In this document: positions 33,073 through 40,139 of the stretch, in pieces
How positions within the stretch are numbered: the stretch's first letter is position 1
Layout of the letters: each line of letters begins with the position of its first letter
Origin: Bradyrhizobium sp. BTAi1
GTDB lineage: Bacteria > Pseudomonadota > Alphaproteobacteria > Rhizobiales > Xanthobacteraceae
Direction: 5' to 3'
DNA: 64,000 nucleotides
Assembly: GCF_000015165.1 (NCBI RefSeq)
Contig: NC_009485.1
Coordinates: forward strand, 7,769,501-7,833,500
Made by a program: the position numbers and the translations under genes
The notes under the pieces: model-generated
Databases searched by the model: none
Told to the model about the DNA's origin: nothing
Seen by the model: the letters and a program-made list of their open reading frames with translations, nothing else

Positions 33073-33579
33073 GTGCGCCACATCTCCATCGGCGAGGCAG
33101 CCAGACACAGCGGCGTGAAAGTACCGACGATCCGCTATTACGAGCAGATCGACTTGCTGCCGGCCCCACCCCGAACCGAAGGCAATCGTCGCACGTACGA
33201 TACGCGCGATCTTCACCGGCTGATGTTCATTCGCCACGCTCGCGAATTGGGGTTCGAGATCCCAGCGATACGGACCTTGCTGACCTTGCAGGATCAGCCC
33301 AATCAGTCTTGCGCGACGGCGGATGCAATCGCGAAAGCCCGCCTTGTCGAGGTCGAGCAGCGCATTGCGAGCCTAGGTGCGCTCAAGGCCGAGCTTGAGG
33401 TGATGATCGACGGTTGCAGTCACGGACGCCTGGCGGAGTGTCGTGTCATCGAGGTGCTAGCTGACCATGGCCAGTGCATGCACCCGCACAATCAGCCGAT
33501 CGCCTCCTCAACAAGCAAAAGCGCCAAGAAGCCGAAGAAGAACATCGCTGTCACCCACGGCCGATCGGGCGTTTCATGA
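33073..33579 (+). CDS. MerR-family Zn/Cd/Pb-responsive regulator
   Basis: The 168-aa protein starts with the MerR winged helix (S-I-G-E-A-A-R-H-S-G-V-K-V-P-T-I-R-Y-Y-E), followed by a long dimerisation helix. Candidate metal ligands are the Cys in N-Q-S-C-A-T and the C-terminal C-S-H-G-R-L-A-E-C with a later C-M-H-P-H, as in CadR/PbrR/ZntR-like sensors. It is transcribed away from the ATPase gene. GTG 33073 begins the conserved domain; the longer upstream frame crosses both the operator and the promoter and is not used. Confidence 0.9.
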   Translation: MRHISIGEAARHSGVKVPTIRYYEQIDLLPAPPRTEGNRRTYDTRDLHRLMFIRHARELGFEIPAIRTLLTLQDQPNQSCATADAIAKARLVEVEQRIASLGALKAELEVMIDGCSHGRLAECRVIEVLADHGQCMHPHNQPIASSTSKSAKKPKKNIAVTHGRSGVS

Positions 33580-34190
33580 GCTTCGATCAGCAATTCCTCG
33601 GTCACAAGGTAGAGAAGAGCGACCAGTCCGAATGCAAAGAAACCGGTCAGAATCGGACCGGGCAGCAACGCGACCGGAGCCCCGAGTAAAGCGCCGACAG
33701 GCAGCAGGATGATCAGCCCGGCCGTTATTCCGACGATTCTGGCTTTGGAGTGAACACTCTCTCCGAGCTCCGTCGCCACAGTAAGGCCGAGAAACAGAAT
33801 CTCGATCGTCAAGGCAATCGTCAACAGAATGCCAACTTTTGGGCTCGCCGCGAATCCGATCCCAAGCACCAGACCGTCGATCAGAATATCGACGGCAATT
33901 GCCGTCAACAGGCCCGCTGGCCCTTTCGCCCACTCTTCCAACTGTTTTACCAGCAGCATCGTGACGACGCCGATCGCGCCACCGATCGCCGTCGCCCAGG
34001 GCGAGCCTCGATGCATGACATCGGGCAGGATCTCGCCAGCCGCCGCCGCGAATACAACGCCGGCAGCAAAATGTTGGATCGCGCTGACCAAAGTTGCTTT
34101 CGGCCGCGCGTTCACCGCAATCACGGCGCCGATCATTGCGGCCGCAGCCGGGATCAAGGTGAATTGCCAAGCTGAGGCCACCCCAAGCAC
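33492..34190 (-). CDS. ZIP-family metal transporter
   Basis: The 232-aa protein has about eight membrane helices. TM4 carries H-F-A-A-G-V-V-F and E-I-L-P-D, TM5 D-I-L-I-D-G-L-V-L-G, and a late E-E-L-L-I-E-A-H-E gives further ligands; these fit a ZIP-like zinc transporter of the shorter bacterial type. Direction and ion are not certain. It lies 36 bp after the zinc-ribbon gene and is probably co-transcribed from the operator at 34614. Its 3' end overlaps the convergent merR gene by 88 bp. Confidence 0.78.
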   Translation of the reverse strand: MLGVASAWQFTLIPAAAAMIGAVIAVNARPKATLVSAIQHFAAGVVFAAAAGEILPDVMHRGSPWATAIGGAIGVVTMLLVKQLEEWAKGPAGLLTAIAVDILIDGLVLGIGFAASPKVGILLTIALTIEILFLGLTVATELGESVHSKARIVGITAGLIILLPVGALLGAPVALLPGPILTGFFAFGLVALLYLVTEELLIEAHETPDRPWVTAMFFFGFLALLLVEEAIG

Positions 34191-34226
34191 CTTATTGTTT
34201 GTTCGTTGCTCTTGTTGTTGTTGGCG

Positions 34227-34568
34227 TCAGTCGAATATCCGACCGAGGAAGCCGCGTCCGTGACCACCGCGGCTGCCGTGGCCATCACGTGACCCGTGGC
34301 CACCATGACCGCCGTGCTGATCATATCCGCCCCACGGTCCCGGCGCGCTCGGTGCCTCTGAGGACGAAGGCGGTGCGGAAGACCTCTGCTGGGAAACCTG
34401 AGAGGTCTCGGCCGCGCTCCGCTCAATGATCTTGTCAAGCTCACCACGGTCCAACCATACCCCGCGGCATTTCGGGCAGTAGTCGATCTCGATGTTCTGC
34501 CGTTCGCTGATCACGAGATCGACACGGCAGACGGGGCACAACATGCCAGTGCCTTCGGTTCGCTCCAT
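34227..34568 (-). CDS. TFIIB-type zinc-ribbon protein with Gly/His-rich tail
   Basis: This 113-aa protein begins with a zinc ribbon of the form C-P-V-C and C-P-K-C-R-G-V-W-L-D-R-G-E-L, the zf-TFIIB domain of small bacterial proteins. A Ser-rich linker and a tail of Gly-His-Gly repeats ending G-R-I-F-D follow and could buffer metal. ATG 34568 has AAGGAG. The MerR operator at 34614 places it in the metal regulon as first gene of an operon with ZIP. The function is not established. Confidence 0.8.
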   Translation of the reverse strand: MERTEGTGMLCPVCRVDLVISERQNIEIDYCPKCRGVWLDRGELDKIIERSAAETSQVSQQRSSAPPSSSEAPSAPGPWGGYDQHGGHGGHGSRDGHGSRGGHGRGFLGRIFD

Positions 34569-34613
34569 CGCAAAGAACTCCTTCCTTCACCAAGCTGGAA
34601 GGAGATCCTAAAT

Positions 34614-34630
34614 CCTCTAGTGACTAGAGG
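34614..34630 (-). promoter_or_regulatory. MerR-type operator/promoter of the zinc-ribbon/ZIP operon
   Basis: CCTCTAGTGACTAGAGG is identical to the site before merR. On the minus strand it sits between TTGCTC and TAGGAT, again with a 19-bp spacer. This ties the operon to the same regulator. Confidence 0.82.
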
Positions 34631-34799
34631 AGCAAGAGGTTCTCAGCAGGAAACCTCGCGCCGCACCGACGCCCCCTAATCCCGGTCTCACCCAATTCCG
34701 CCGACGACCACCACAGTCGCCGAAAAAAGCAACTATTTTCGTCTTCGCAAGGAACGCCACAGCAAGCCCTCCGTTTTCGCTCAATAGGAGGGCATCAAA

Positions 34800-35201
34800 G
34801 TGTTGCCTGAGCCGGCGTTGGATCGCGAGAAACCTCATGTGCTCGTTGTCGAGGATGAAGTCCTTATGCGCGCACTCATCGCCGACGAGTTGCGAACAGC
34901 AGGCTGCGCCGTCATCGAGGCCAACTCCGCTGACCAGGCGCTCGATTATCTCGTGGCCGGCGGCAAGGTCGATCTTATGTTCTCCGATATCCAGATGCCT
35001 GGCTCCCTCAACGGCCTGCAGCTCGCCGAGCGAGTCCGCGCAGATTTTCCGACCGTCCCAGTGATCCTCACGTCCGGAAACGATCACTTGAACAGCGAGA
35101 CGATGCCCGGGCGCTTTATCGCGAAGCCATATGACATCACACAGACAGTGGCATTGGTTTTTGTAACTTTGGGCGTCGCGCCGCCGGGAACGCCCGCGTG
35201 A
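34800..35201 (+). CDS. Single-domain response regulator 1
   Basis: The 133-aa CheY-like receiver has V-L-V-V-E-D-E (acidic pocket), D-L-M-F-S-D-I-Q-M-P-G (phospho-Asp) and F-I-A-K-P-Y (Lys switch). No output domain follows. A GTG start with AGGAGG upstream is used. The stop overlaps the start of a second receiver gene. No histidine kinase is encoded nearby, so the pair may intercept a host phosphorelay. Confidence 0.87.
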   Translation: MLPEPALDREKPHVLVVEDEVLMRALIADELRTAGCAVIEANSADQALDYLVAGGKVDLMFSDIQMPGSLNGLQLAERVRADFPTVPVILTSGNDHLNSETMPGRFIAKPYDITQTVALVFVTLGVAPPGTPA

Positions 35202-35587
35202 GCGACACACGCATCCTCATTGTCGACAGCAACGTCCTGGTCCGCACACCGCTCGCCGAATATCTCCGCGAGTGCGGTTATCAAGTGCTGGAAGCCACCA
35301 ATTCTGTAGAAGCCAAAGAGGTATTGAACAACACGGCTCGTCCCATTGACGTCGTGCTTATCGATGTCGGCGCTGAAGACCAAAGCGGATTCGCTCTCGC
35401 GCATTGGATACGCGATCGCGCCCCAGGTCCACGCGTAATCCTCGCCGGAACGATTACGGGCTCTGTCGAGAAAGCTGCGGATCTTTGTCAGGACGGGCCG
35501 GCCGTATCGAAACCTTATGATCACCGCCTCGTGCTGGACCGTATCCAGCGTCTTCTGGCTGCCAAGAACCGCGGCGACCAGGCCTGA
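35198..35587 (+). CDS. Single-domain response regulator 2 (diverged receiver)
   Basis: The 129-aa product keeps I-L-I-V-D-S-N, V-V-L-I-D-V and V-S-K-P-Y-D, but the first acidic pair is reduced to one Asp and the usual M-P after the phospho-Asp is missing (G-A-E-D-Q-S-G). It may be phosphorylated weakly or act as a decoy. It starts with GTG overlapping the stop of receiver 1, so the two are made together. Confidence 0.82.
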   Translation: MSDTRILIVDSNVLVRTPLAEYLRECGYQVLEATNSVEAKEVLNNTARPIDVVLIDVGAEDQSGFALAHWIRDRAPGPRVILAGTITGSVEKAADLCQDGPAVSKPYDHRLVLDRIQRLLAAKNRGDQA

Positions 35588-35722
35588 CAACCGTGCTAGG
35601 CGGTGCGTCGGATCGCCCCCGAGCATCTCACAACCGTCCCGGCCTGACCCGAATCACCCCGCACCCCGCCCACCCGCTCCTGAGGCCAAATATGGCCTCG
35701 GCGCACCGTTGCGACGACCCAT

Positions 35723-35741
35723 AACGACTATTATAGTCGTT
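35723..35741. promoter_or_regulatory. Palindromic operator before the Xre-type regulator
   Basis: AACGACTATTATAGTCGTT is a near-perfect dyad in an AT-rich island 41 nt upstream of the HTH gene at 35782, followed by TTTT. It is a likely autoregulatory operator, or possibly a terminator for the receiver genes. Confidence 0.6.
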
Positions 35742-35781
35742 TTTCTGGTGCGCGCAGATCGTCTGTCGGAGGTGATCATGA

Positions 35782-36060
35782 ATGATCACCGGCCGACAAG
35801 TGCGGGCGGCGCGAGCCTTGCTGAATTGGACGCAAGAGATGCTCGCCGAAAAAGCCCTGGTGGCGTTGACCGCCCTCAAACGTCTGGAGTCCGAGCGCGG
35901 GCTCCCGACGCACGAGAGCACGCGGGACCAAGTTCGCCGCGCGCTGGAGGCGGCGGGGATTCTTTTTGTCGAATCCGACCGTGGCCGCGGAATCATGCTG
36001 CTTCACGAGGCAAAGCCTGCAACGGCTTCAGGGCGAAGGTCGGCAAACTTGAAACGTTGA
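35782..36060 (+). CDS. Xre/Cro-type HTH regulator (QseC position)
   Basis: The 92-aa protein carries a helix-turn-helix in R-A-A-R-A-L-L-N-W-T-Q-E-M-L-A-E-K-A and an L-E-S-E-R-G segment, as in small Xre controllers; residues 52-70 form a further helix-strand. It precedes a short DUF2285 gene by 48 bp. In ICEMlSymR7A a small HTH protein (QseC) controls the DUF2285 antiactivator gene qseM, and the pair here occupies comparable positions. Homology to QseC is inferred from context and size only. Confidence 0.8.
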   Translation: MITGRQVRAARALLNWTQEMLAEKALVALTALKRLESERGLPTHESTRDQVRRALEAAGILFVESDRGRGIMLLHEAKPATASGRRSANLKR

Positions 36061-36108
36061 AACCAGCATGTGTTAACGTTTAAGAAACCGTGTCGTCGAG
36101 GAGCTTTG

Positions 36109-36387
36109 ATGCAGTCGCCACCCCGGGATCCAGCAGTGGATGATATCGCGCCGACAGCCGCAATCCTGACCGGCTATGACGAGCGCCACCTCGTGACATA
36201 TCTCCGTCTGCTTGATGCCGACTCCGATGGCGCCGACTGGCAAGAGGTCGCAAAGCTCGTGTTGCGCATCGACCCGGCGACGGAACCCGATCGCGCACGC
36301 CGCGCCTGGGAGACGCATCTCGCCCGCGCACGATGGATGACGGAGAAGGGTTACCGCCATCTTCTCTATGGTGGAGCGCCGCACTAG
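36109..36387 (+). CDS. Short DUF2285 protein (QseM-like)
   Basis: The 92-aa protein is one DUF2285 domain: Y-D-E-R-H-L-V-T-Y-L-R-L-L-D-A, D-W-Q-E-V-A-K-L-V-L, and R-A-R-W-M-T-E-K-G-Y-R-H-L-L. ATG 36109 has GAGGAG upstream. Single-domain DUF2285 proteins such as QseM in the Mesorhizobium symbiosis ICE bind activators and block excision and transfer. A similar antiactivator role against the long DUF2285 protein encoded just downstream is inferred. Confidence 0.85.
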   Translation: MQSPPRDPAVDDIAPTAAILTGYDERHLVTYLRLLDADSDGADWQEVAKLVLRIDPATEPDRARRAWETHLARARWMTEKGYRHLLYGGAPH

Positions 36388-36509
36388 AAAATAGTTCCGT
36401 GCAGACCGCGCAGCATGCGCTGCTGTTGCTGTGGGTTTCAGAACACCACCTGAACGTGCATTCTCCTATCCACATCCGCGCATGAGCGGACGCTGGAGGA
36501 GACATCACA

Positions 36510-37281
36510 ATGAGTGCTGCCGATTGGCGATCGGCGGACGCGTACCAGGAACTGCGGTTGCTCGACGCGCCGGCTTTCGCATTTGAATTCTTGCGCCGGA
36601 ACTCCGAATTTCAGGAAGACCATAGGCGGCTTGCACACCGGAGCCGGGGCCGCGCTATCAATCCCTTGGACGCCGAGACGGCTGCGTTCGCCGAACGCTG
36701 GGGGGTGCGATTTCGCCCCCGAATTGCCCGACCTCCCCGCAACGGCCGCTCAATGGACAGCCAAAGCGCTCCCTCGCGTCGTCACCATCACAGATGCGCC
36801 CGACGAACTCGTCAATCCTGAACTCGGCTTGCCGCCGAGACTTCTTAGCGCAATTGCAAGAGCGGCCGCCGCACGGGCTCTAACGCTCGGCGGCACGCCG
36901 GTCCGTGTTGAATTCCTCAACACGGATGGTCCATACGCTGTGCTCCTACCGCTCGACCGGCTTTTCGAAATCCGCGTCGCTACCGCGTTACGCCTTTGGC
37001 ATGGCCTCGGCGGGCGTCGAACGCCACCGGATGCCGGCGCCCTTACTCAAGAGCGCCGCAAGCGCTTCATCCTTGCGCTGCGCGCGCTCGATGCACGCCT
37101 GCTCGGAACGACATATCCGGACATCGCGGCTGGTCTCTTCGAAACCGCCCCTATCACCAAACGTGACTGGATTTCGCACGAACTGCGGGATCAGACCGGC
37201 CGTCTCGTGCGGCTCGGTTTCGAGATGATGAAGGGCGGCTACCGGCAGCTTGTTCTCTATCCTTACCGGCGCCGCATCTGA
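36510..37281 (+). CDS. FseA-like DUF2285 activator, needs a +1 frameshift
   Basis: Frame 1 (36510-36821) gives an N-terminal domain W-R-S-A-D-A-Y-Q-E-L with L-D-A-P-A-F-A-F-E-F-L-R-R-N, but turns to non-sense after E-R-W-G. The following frame continues naturally as C-D-F-A-P-E-L-P-D-L-P and ends with a DUF2285 domain (L-R-A-L-D-A-R, W-I-S-H-E-L-R, G-Y-R-Q-L-V-L-Y-P). Skipping one G in the run G6 at 36700-36705 joins the two into a protein of about 256 aa. FseA, the excision activator of ICEMlSymR7A, is made by +1 programmed frameshifting between two such ORFs. A pseudogene or base-calling error remains possible. Confidence 0.8.
36699..36706 (+). promoter_or_regulatory. Putative +1 programmed frameshift site
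   Basis: The sequence T-GGGGGG-T is read TGG GGG GTG in frame 1, whereas the conserved product needs TGG GGG then TGC. The shift is +1 by one skipped G. A homopolymer run of this kind is also a common site of sequencing errors. Confidence 0.55.
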
Positions 37282-37401
37282 GACCGGTGCGATCTCACTG
37301 CCTGCCGACATCGCACTATTTTGGCCGAGACCCCTCCGCCACCGTGATCGCCAGTAGCCGCCGTCCTCCGACGGCCGCCCCAACGATCACCGAGGTATCC
37401 C

Positions 37402-37686
37402 ATGTCCACCACTCTCGCAGGCGTGCCGCAACGCTACCTGCGTACGCCCGAAGCGGCACGCTTCGTTGGTCTTTCCATCCGCACGCTTGAAAAGCACCGC
37501 ATCTACGGCACTGGCCCGCGCTATTCGAAACTTGGCGGACGTGTCGTCTATCGCGTCGAAGACCTGCAGGAGTGGGTCGACGCAGCCGCCAAGGCGTCGA
37601 CGTCCGACCCTGGCAAAGCCGTCGTCCTGCCCGCGCGCCGCCATTCGCCTGCCGAGCTCGAGCAGGCGCGTCATCCGCGCCGCTGA
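37402..37686 (+). CDS. Excisionase-type HTH protein (RdfS-like)
   Basis: The 94-aa protein has the MerR/AlpA-like winged helix of recombination directionality factors: Y-L-R-T-P-E-A-A-R-F-V-G-L-S-I-R-T-L-E-K-H-R and G-G-R-V-V-Y-R-V-E-D-L-Q-E-W-V-D. In rhizobial ICEs RdfS sits just before repA/parA/traF and drives excision by the integrase; the gene order here is the same. Its expression is expected to depend on the FseA-like activator encoded immediately upstream. Confidence 0.82.
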   Translation: MSTTLAGVPQRYLRTPEAARFVGLSIRTLEKHRIYGTGPRYSKLGGRVVYRVEDLQEWVDAAAKASTSDPGKAVVLPARRHSPAELEQARHPRR

Positions 37687-37694
37687 TCACCGCC

Positions 37695-38750
37695 ATGTCG
37701 TCGCGCCACCGCTCACGCTCCGAACGCGAGCAGCTCGAACTGTTTCGGGCGCTGCCAGGCGATCTCGCGCCGCGCGACGCCCAGGACCTCATGGCCTATC
37801 CTTTCTTCTCGCTCGCCAAGACCCATCGCATCACGCCGATCGACTACCGGAGCGGCGAGATTGCCATCCACGTCGAGGCCGTGCCGGAGCACGGCATGGC
37901 GACCATCTGGGACGCCGATATCCTGATCTGGGCCGCCTCCCAGATCGTCCAGGCACGCGACAGCGGCCTGCGCACCTCACGCCTGATGGCGGCAACACCC
38001 TATGAGATTCTGTCGTTCATCGGTCGCGGTGACAGCGCACGCGACTATCACAGGCTGAAAGCGGCCCTCGACCGCCTTCAATCGACGACCGTCGCCACGA
38101 CGCTGCGCCAGACCAACGAACGCCGCGCGCACCGCTTCTCGTGGATCAACGAATGGACGGAGCGCGCGGATGCGCATGGGCGCGCCGACGGCATCGATCT
38201 CATCGTACCGGACTGGTTCTACAAAGCTGTTCTCGACGAAGCGTTGGTGCTCACGATTGACCGCGACTACTTCAGGCTGACCGGCGGCCTGGAGCGCTGG
38301 CTTTATCGCATCGTGCGCAAGCATGCCGGTCGCCAGCGTGCAGGTTGGCGGTTCGCCTTTCGTCATCTCTACGACAAGTCCGCAAGCCTTTCGCCGTTCA
38401 AACGCTTTGCCTTCGAATTGCGCGACATCGCGCGCCGCCAGCCGCTTCCGGGCTATCGGCTCGATGTCGAGCGCGACCGCGGCGGACATGAACTGCTCGT
38501 TTTCCTTCCGGCTCGTTTGTCCACAGCAGCATGTGGACAGCCTGTGGAAGCGGTCGTGCCATCAGGAACCACCGTTCCCGTGCCATCGGGAACCGCGCGC
38601 CCGTGCCATCAGGAACCGGAAGGCGCATTTTCAAACGGAAAATCCGCTGCTTACGACGCCCCTAACTTAGAATCTAACAAACAAGAATCTAACGATTCTG
38701 TTGTTTCCCATCGGCCCGCAGGGTGGAAAACCGATGGTGACGCGCCGTGA
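37695..38750 (+). CDS. repA: Replication initiator RepA (RPA family)
   Basis: The 351-aa protein carries the RPA replication-initiator pattern: F-F-S-L-A-K-T-H-R-I-T-P-I-D-Y, I-W-D-A-D-I-L-I-W-A, Y-E-I-L-S-F-I-G-R and G-L-E-R-W-L-Y-R-I-V-R-K-H-A-G. The C-terminal 80 residues are low in structure and coincide with iteron-like repeats in the DNA. It would allow the excised circle to replicate before or after transfer. The ATG is 9 bp after the RdfS-like stop; the stop overlaps parA. Confidence 0.88.
   Translation: MSSRHRSRSEREQLELFRALPGDLAPRDAQDLMAYPFFSLAKTHRITPIDYRSGEIAIHVEAVPEHGMATIWDADILIWAASQIVQARDSGLRTSRLMAATPYEILSFIGRGDSARDYHRLKAALDRLQSTTVATTLRQTNERRAHRFSWINEWTERADAHGRADGIDLIVPDWFYKAVLDEALVLTIDRDYFRLTGGLERWLYRIVRKHAGRQRAGWRFAFRHLYDKSASLSPFKRFAFELRDIARRQPLPGYRLDVERDRGGHELLVFLPARLSTAACGQPVEAVVPSGTTVPVPSGTARPCHQEPEGAFSNGKSAAYDAPNLESNKQESNDSVVSHRPAGWKTDGDAP
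38517..38705. other. Putative replication origin inside the 3' end of repA
   Basis: A perfect dyad TGTCCACA-GCAGCA-TGTGGACA (38518-38539) resembles DnaA boxes. Three 16-bp repeats CGTGCCATCAGGAACC follow at 38555, 38579 and 38602 (the middle one has one change), spaced 23-24 bp. Then comes an AT-rich stretch with GAATCTAAC at 38670 and 38685. Boxes, iterons and an AT-rich region in this order are the parts of an iteron-type origin. Confidence 0.6.
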
Positions 38751-39385
38751 TCGTCGCGCTGCTCAATCAAAAGGGCGGCGTCGGCAAGACGACACTCGCC
38801 TTGCACCTCGCAGGACACTGGGCCCGTCACGGAAAGCGCGTGACCCTCATCGACGCCGATCCCCAAGGATCGGCTCTCGACTGGTCCGAGCAGCGCGCCC
38901 GGCGCCACCACGCACGTTTGTTCGGCGTGGTCGGTCTCGCCCGCGATACGCTCCACCGTGAAGCTCCCGAGCTTGCCCGCGATGCGGACCATATTGTCAT
39001 AGACGGCCCGCCTCGCATCGCCGCCTTGTTGCGCTCGGCGTTGCTCGCGGCCGACGCCGTTCTTGTACCGGCCCAGCCATCGCCGCTCGATGGCTGGGCG
39101 TCCGCCGAGATGCTGGCCCTGATCGCCGAAGCGCGCATCTTCCGTCCTGCCCTTGTCGCACGCTTCGTGCTCAACCGCTGTGCCGCGCGCACCGTCATCG
39201 CCCGCGACACGGCGCAGAGTCTCGCTGACCACGATCCGCCGGCGCTCGCCACGCGCATCAGCCAGCGTGTGGTTTTCGCGGACGCCGCGCGCACCGGTCA
39301 GCTCGCCTTCGAGCAAAGCGCGACGAGCGCCGCTGCCCGCGAGATCGCCTCCCTCGCTGTCGAGACCGAAAGGCTCGCACCATGA
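38747..39385 (+). CDS. parA: ParA-family partition ATPase
   Basis: The 212-aa protein has the deviant Walker A K-G-G-V-G-K-T-T, Walker A' I-D-A-D-P-Q-G-S and Walker B H-I-V-I-D-G-P-P of small ParA/ParF ATPases without an HTH. It should position the circular form on the nucleoid. It starts with GTG overlapping repA and overlaps the next gene, whose RHH-like product probably serves as centromere-binding partner. Confidence 0.92.
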   Translation: MIVALLNQKGGVGKTTLALHLAGHWARHGKRVTLIDADPQGSALDWSEQRARRHHARLFGVVGLARDTLHREAPELARDADHIVIDGPPRIAALLRSALLAADAVLVPAQPSPLDGWASAEMLALIAEARIFRPALVARFVLNRCAARTVIARDTAQSLADHDPPALATRISQRVVFADAARTGQLAFEQSATSAAAREIASLAVETERLAP

Positions 39386-39636
39386 CGGCGCGGCGTTCGA
39401 ACGGCGGCTTCGCATCCCGACCACGCGATGCGGACGCCTGGATCAAGGCGCCCGATCGCAGCGCCGGTGCGACGCCGGAGAGCGATCCCTATACGGCGCG
39501 CCTCACCGTGGACATCACGCCCGCGCTCCGCGGCCGCATCAAAATCGCGGCCTTCCAACGGGGCCAGACGGTCGCCGACATGCTGCGGGCGCTCCTCACG
39601 CGCGAATTCCCCAACACCGATGGAGAACAAACATGA
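39382..39636 (+). CDS. Small RHH-like protein, probable ParG-type partner
   Basis: The 84-aa protein has a disordered basic N-terminus and a C-terminal ribbon-helix-helix-like unit: A-R-L-T-V-D-I-T-P-A-L-R-G-R-I-K-I-A-A-F-Q-R-G then V-A-D-M-L-R-A-L-L. This two-part design is that of ParG-like centromere-binding proteins paired with ParF-type ATPases. Overlap with parA by 4 bp supports the pairing. Confidence 0.75.
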   Translation: MTARRSNGGFASRPRDADAWIKAPDRSAGATPESDPYTARLTVDITPALRGRIKIAAFQRGQTVADMLRALLTREFPNTDGEQT

Positions 39637-40139
39637 TGACCAATCCCGCCTTCGCACACGCGCGAGCCGGTTCGCCTGACACGCTGACGGCAGTCGAACT
39701 GACGTGGCTCGAGAAACGCATCGAGCACTGGATAAGATTCGGTCACGACACGGGCGAAACGATCATCGATCGTCGCCGACGTGTCCTCACCTTTGCGCCG
39801 AACACGATCTTCGGCTTCGTTCGCTGGGCTTCCAACGATTACGGCACGATCGTTTCACGCATCGACATCTTGCGCGCGATCGCGCCAGGCGAGGCCTATC
39901 AGACGCTGCCTTTTGTCCGTCCCGGCGGCGAGATCCTGCTCCGGATCAGCGGCTGGCCCAAAGTCGAGCGCGTCCTCGCCACAATCGACACGGTCGAAAC
40001 GCTCGGCATTGATCCTGCAGCCGTCGCGCCGGACTACTGGAGGCACGTCCACAATCGCCTCGGGGCAGGTTACGAGCCCCGCCCCTACAGCCGCGACCAG
40101 CATCGCGCGTGGCTCTTGCGCGACCGGGTGCTCAAGTGA
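39633..40139 (+). CDS. DUF2840 domain protein
   Basis: The 168-aa protein shows L-T-W-L-E-K-R-I-E-H-W-I-R-F-G, F-G-F-V-R-W-A-S-N-D-Y-G-T and G-G-E-I-L-L-R-I-S-G-W-P-K-V, as in DUF2840 proteins found between parA and traF in rhizobial ICEs. The function is unknown. It overlaps both neighbours by 4 bp, so the whole repA-to-traF block reads as one operon. Confidence 0.87.
   Translation: MMTNPAFAHARAGSPDTLTAVELTWLEKRIEHWIRFGHDTGETIIDRRRRVLTFAPNTIFGFVRWASNDYGTIVSRIDILRAIAPGEAYQTLPFVRPGGEILLRISGWPKVERVLATIDTVETLGIDPAAVAPDYWRHVHNRLGAGYEPRPYSRDQHRAWLLRDRVLK

Noticed and set aside
38555..38617. Three repeats in repA as a CRISPR array
   Set aside because: The repeats are 16 bp with 7-8 bp between them, lie inside a coding gene and have no cas genes nearby; iterons fit better.
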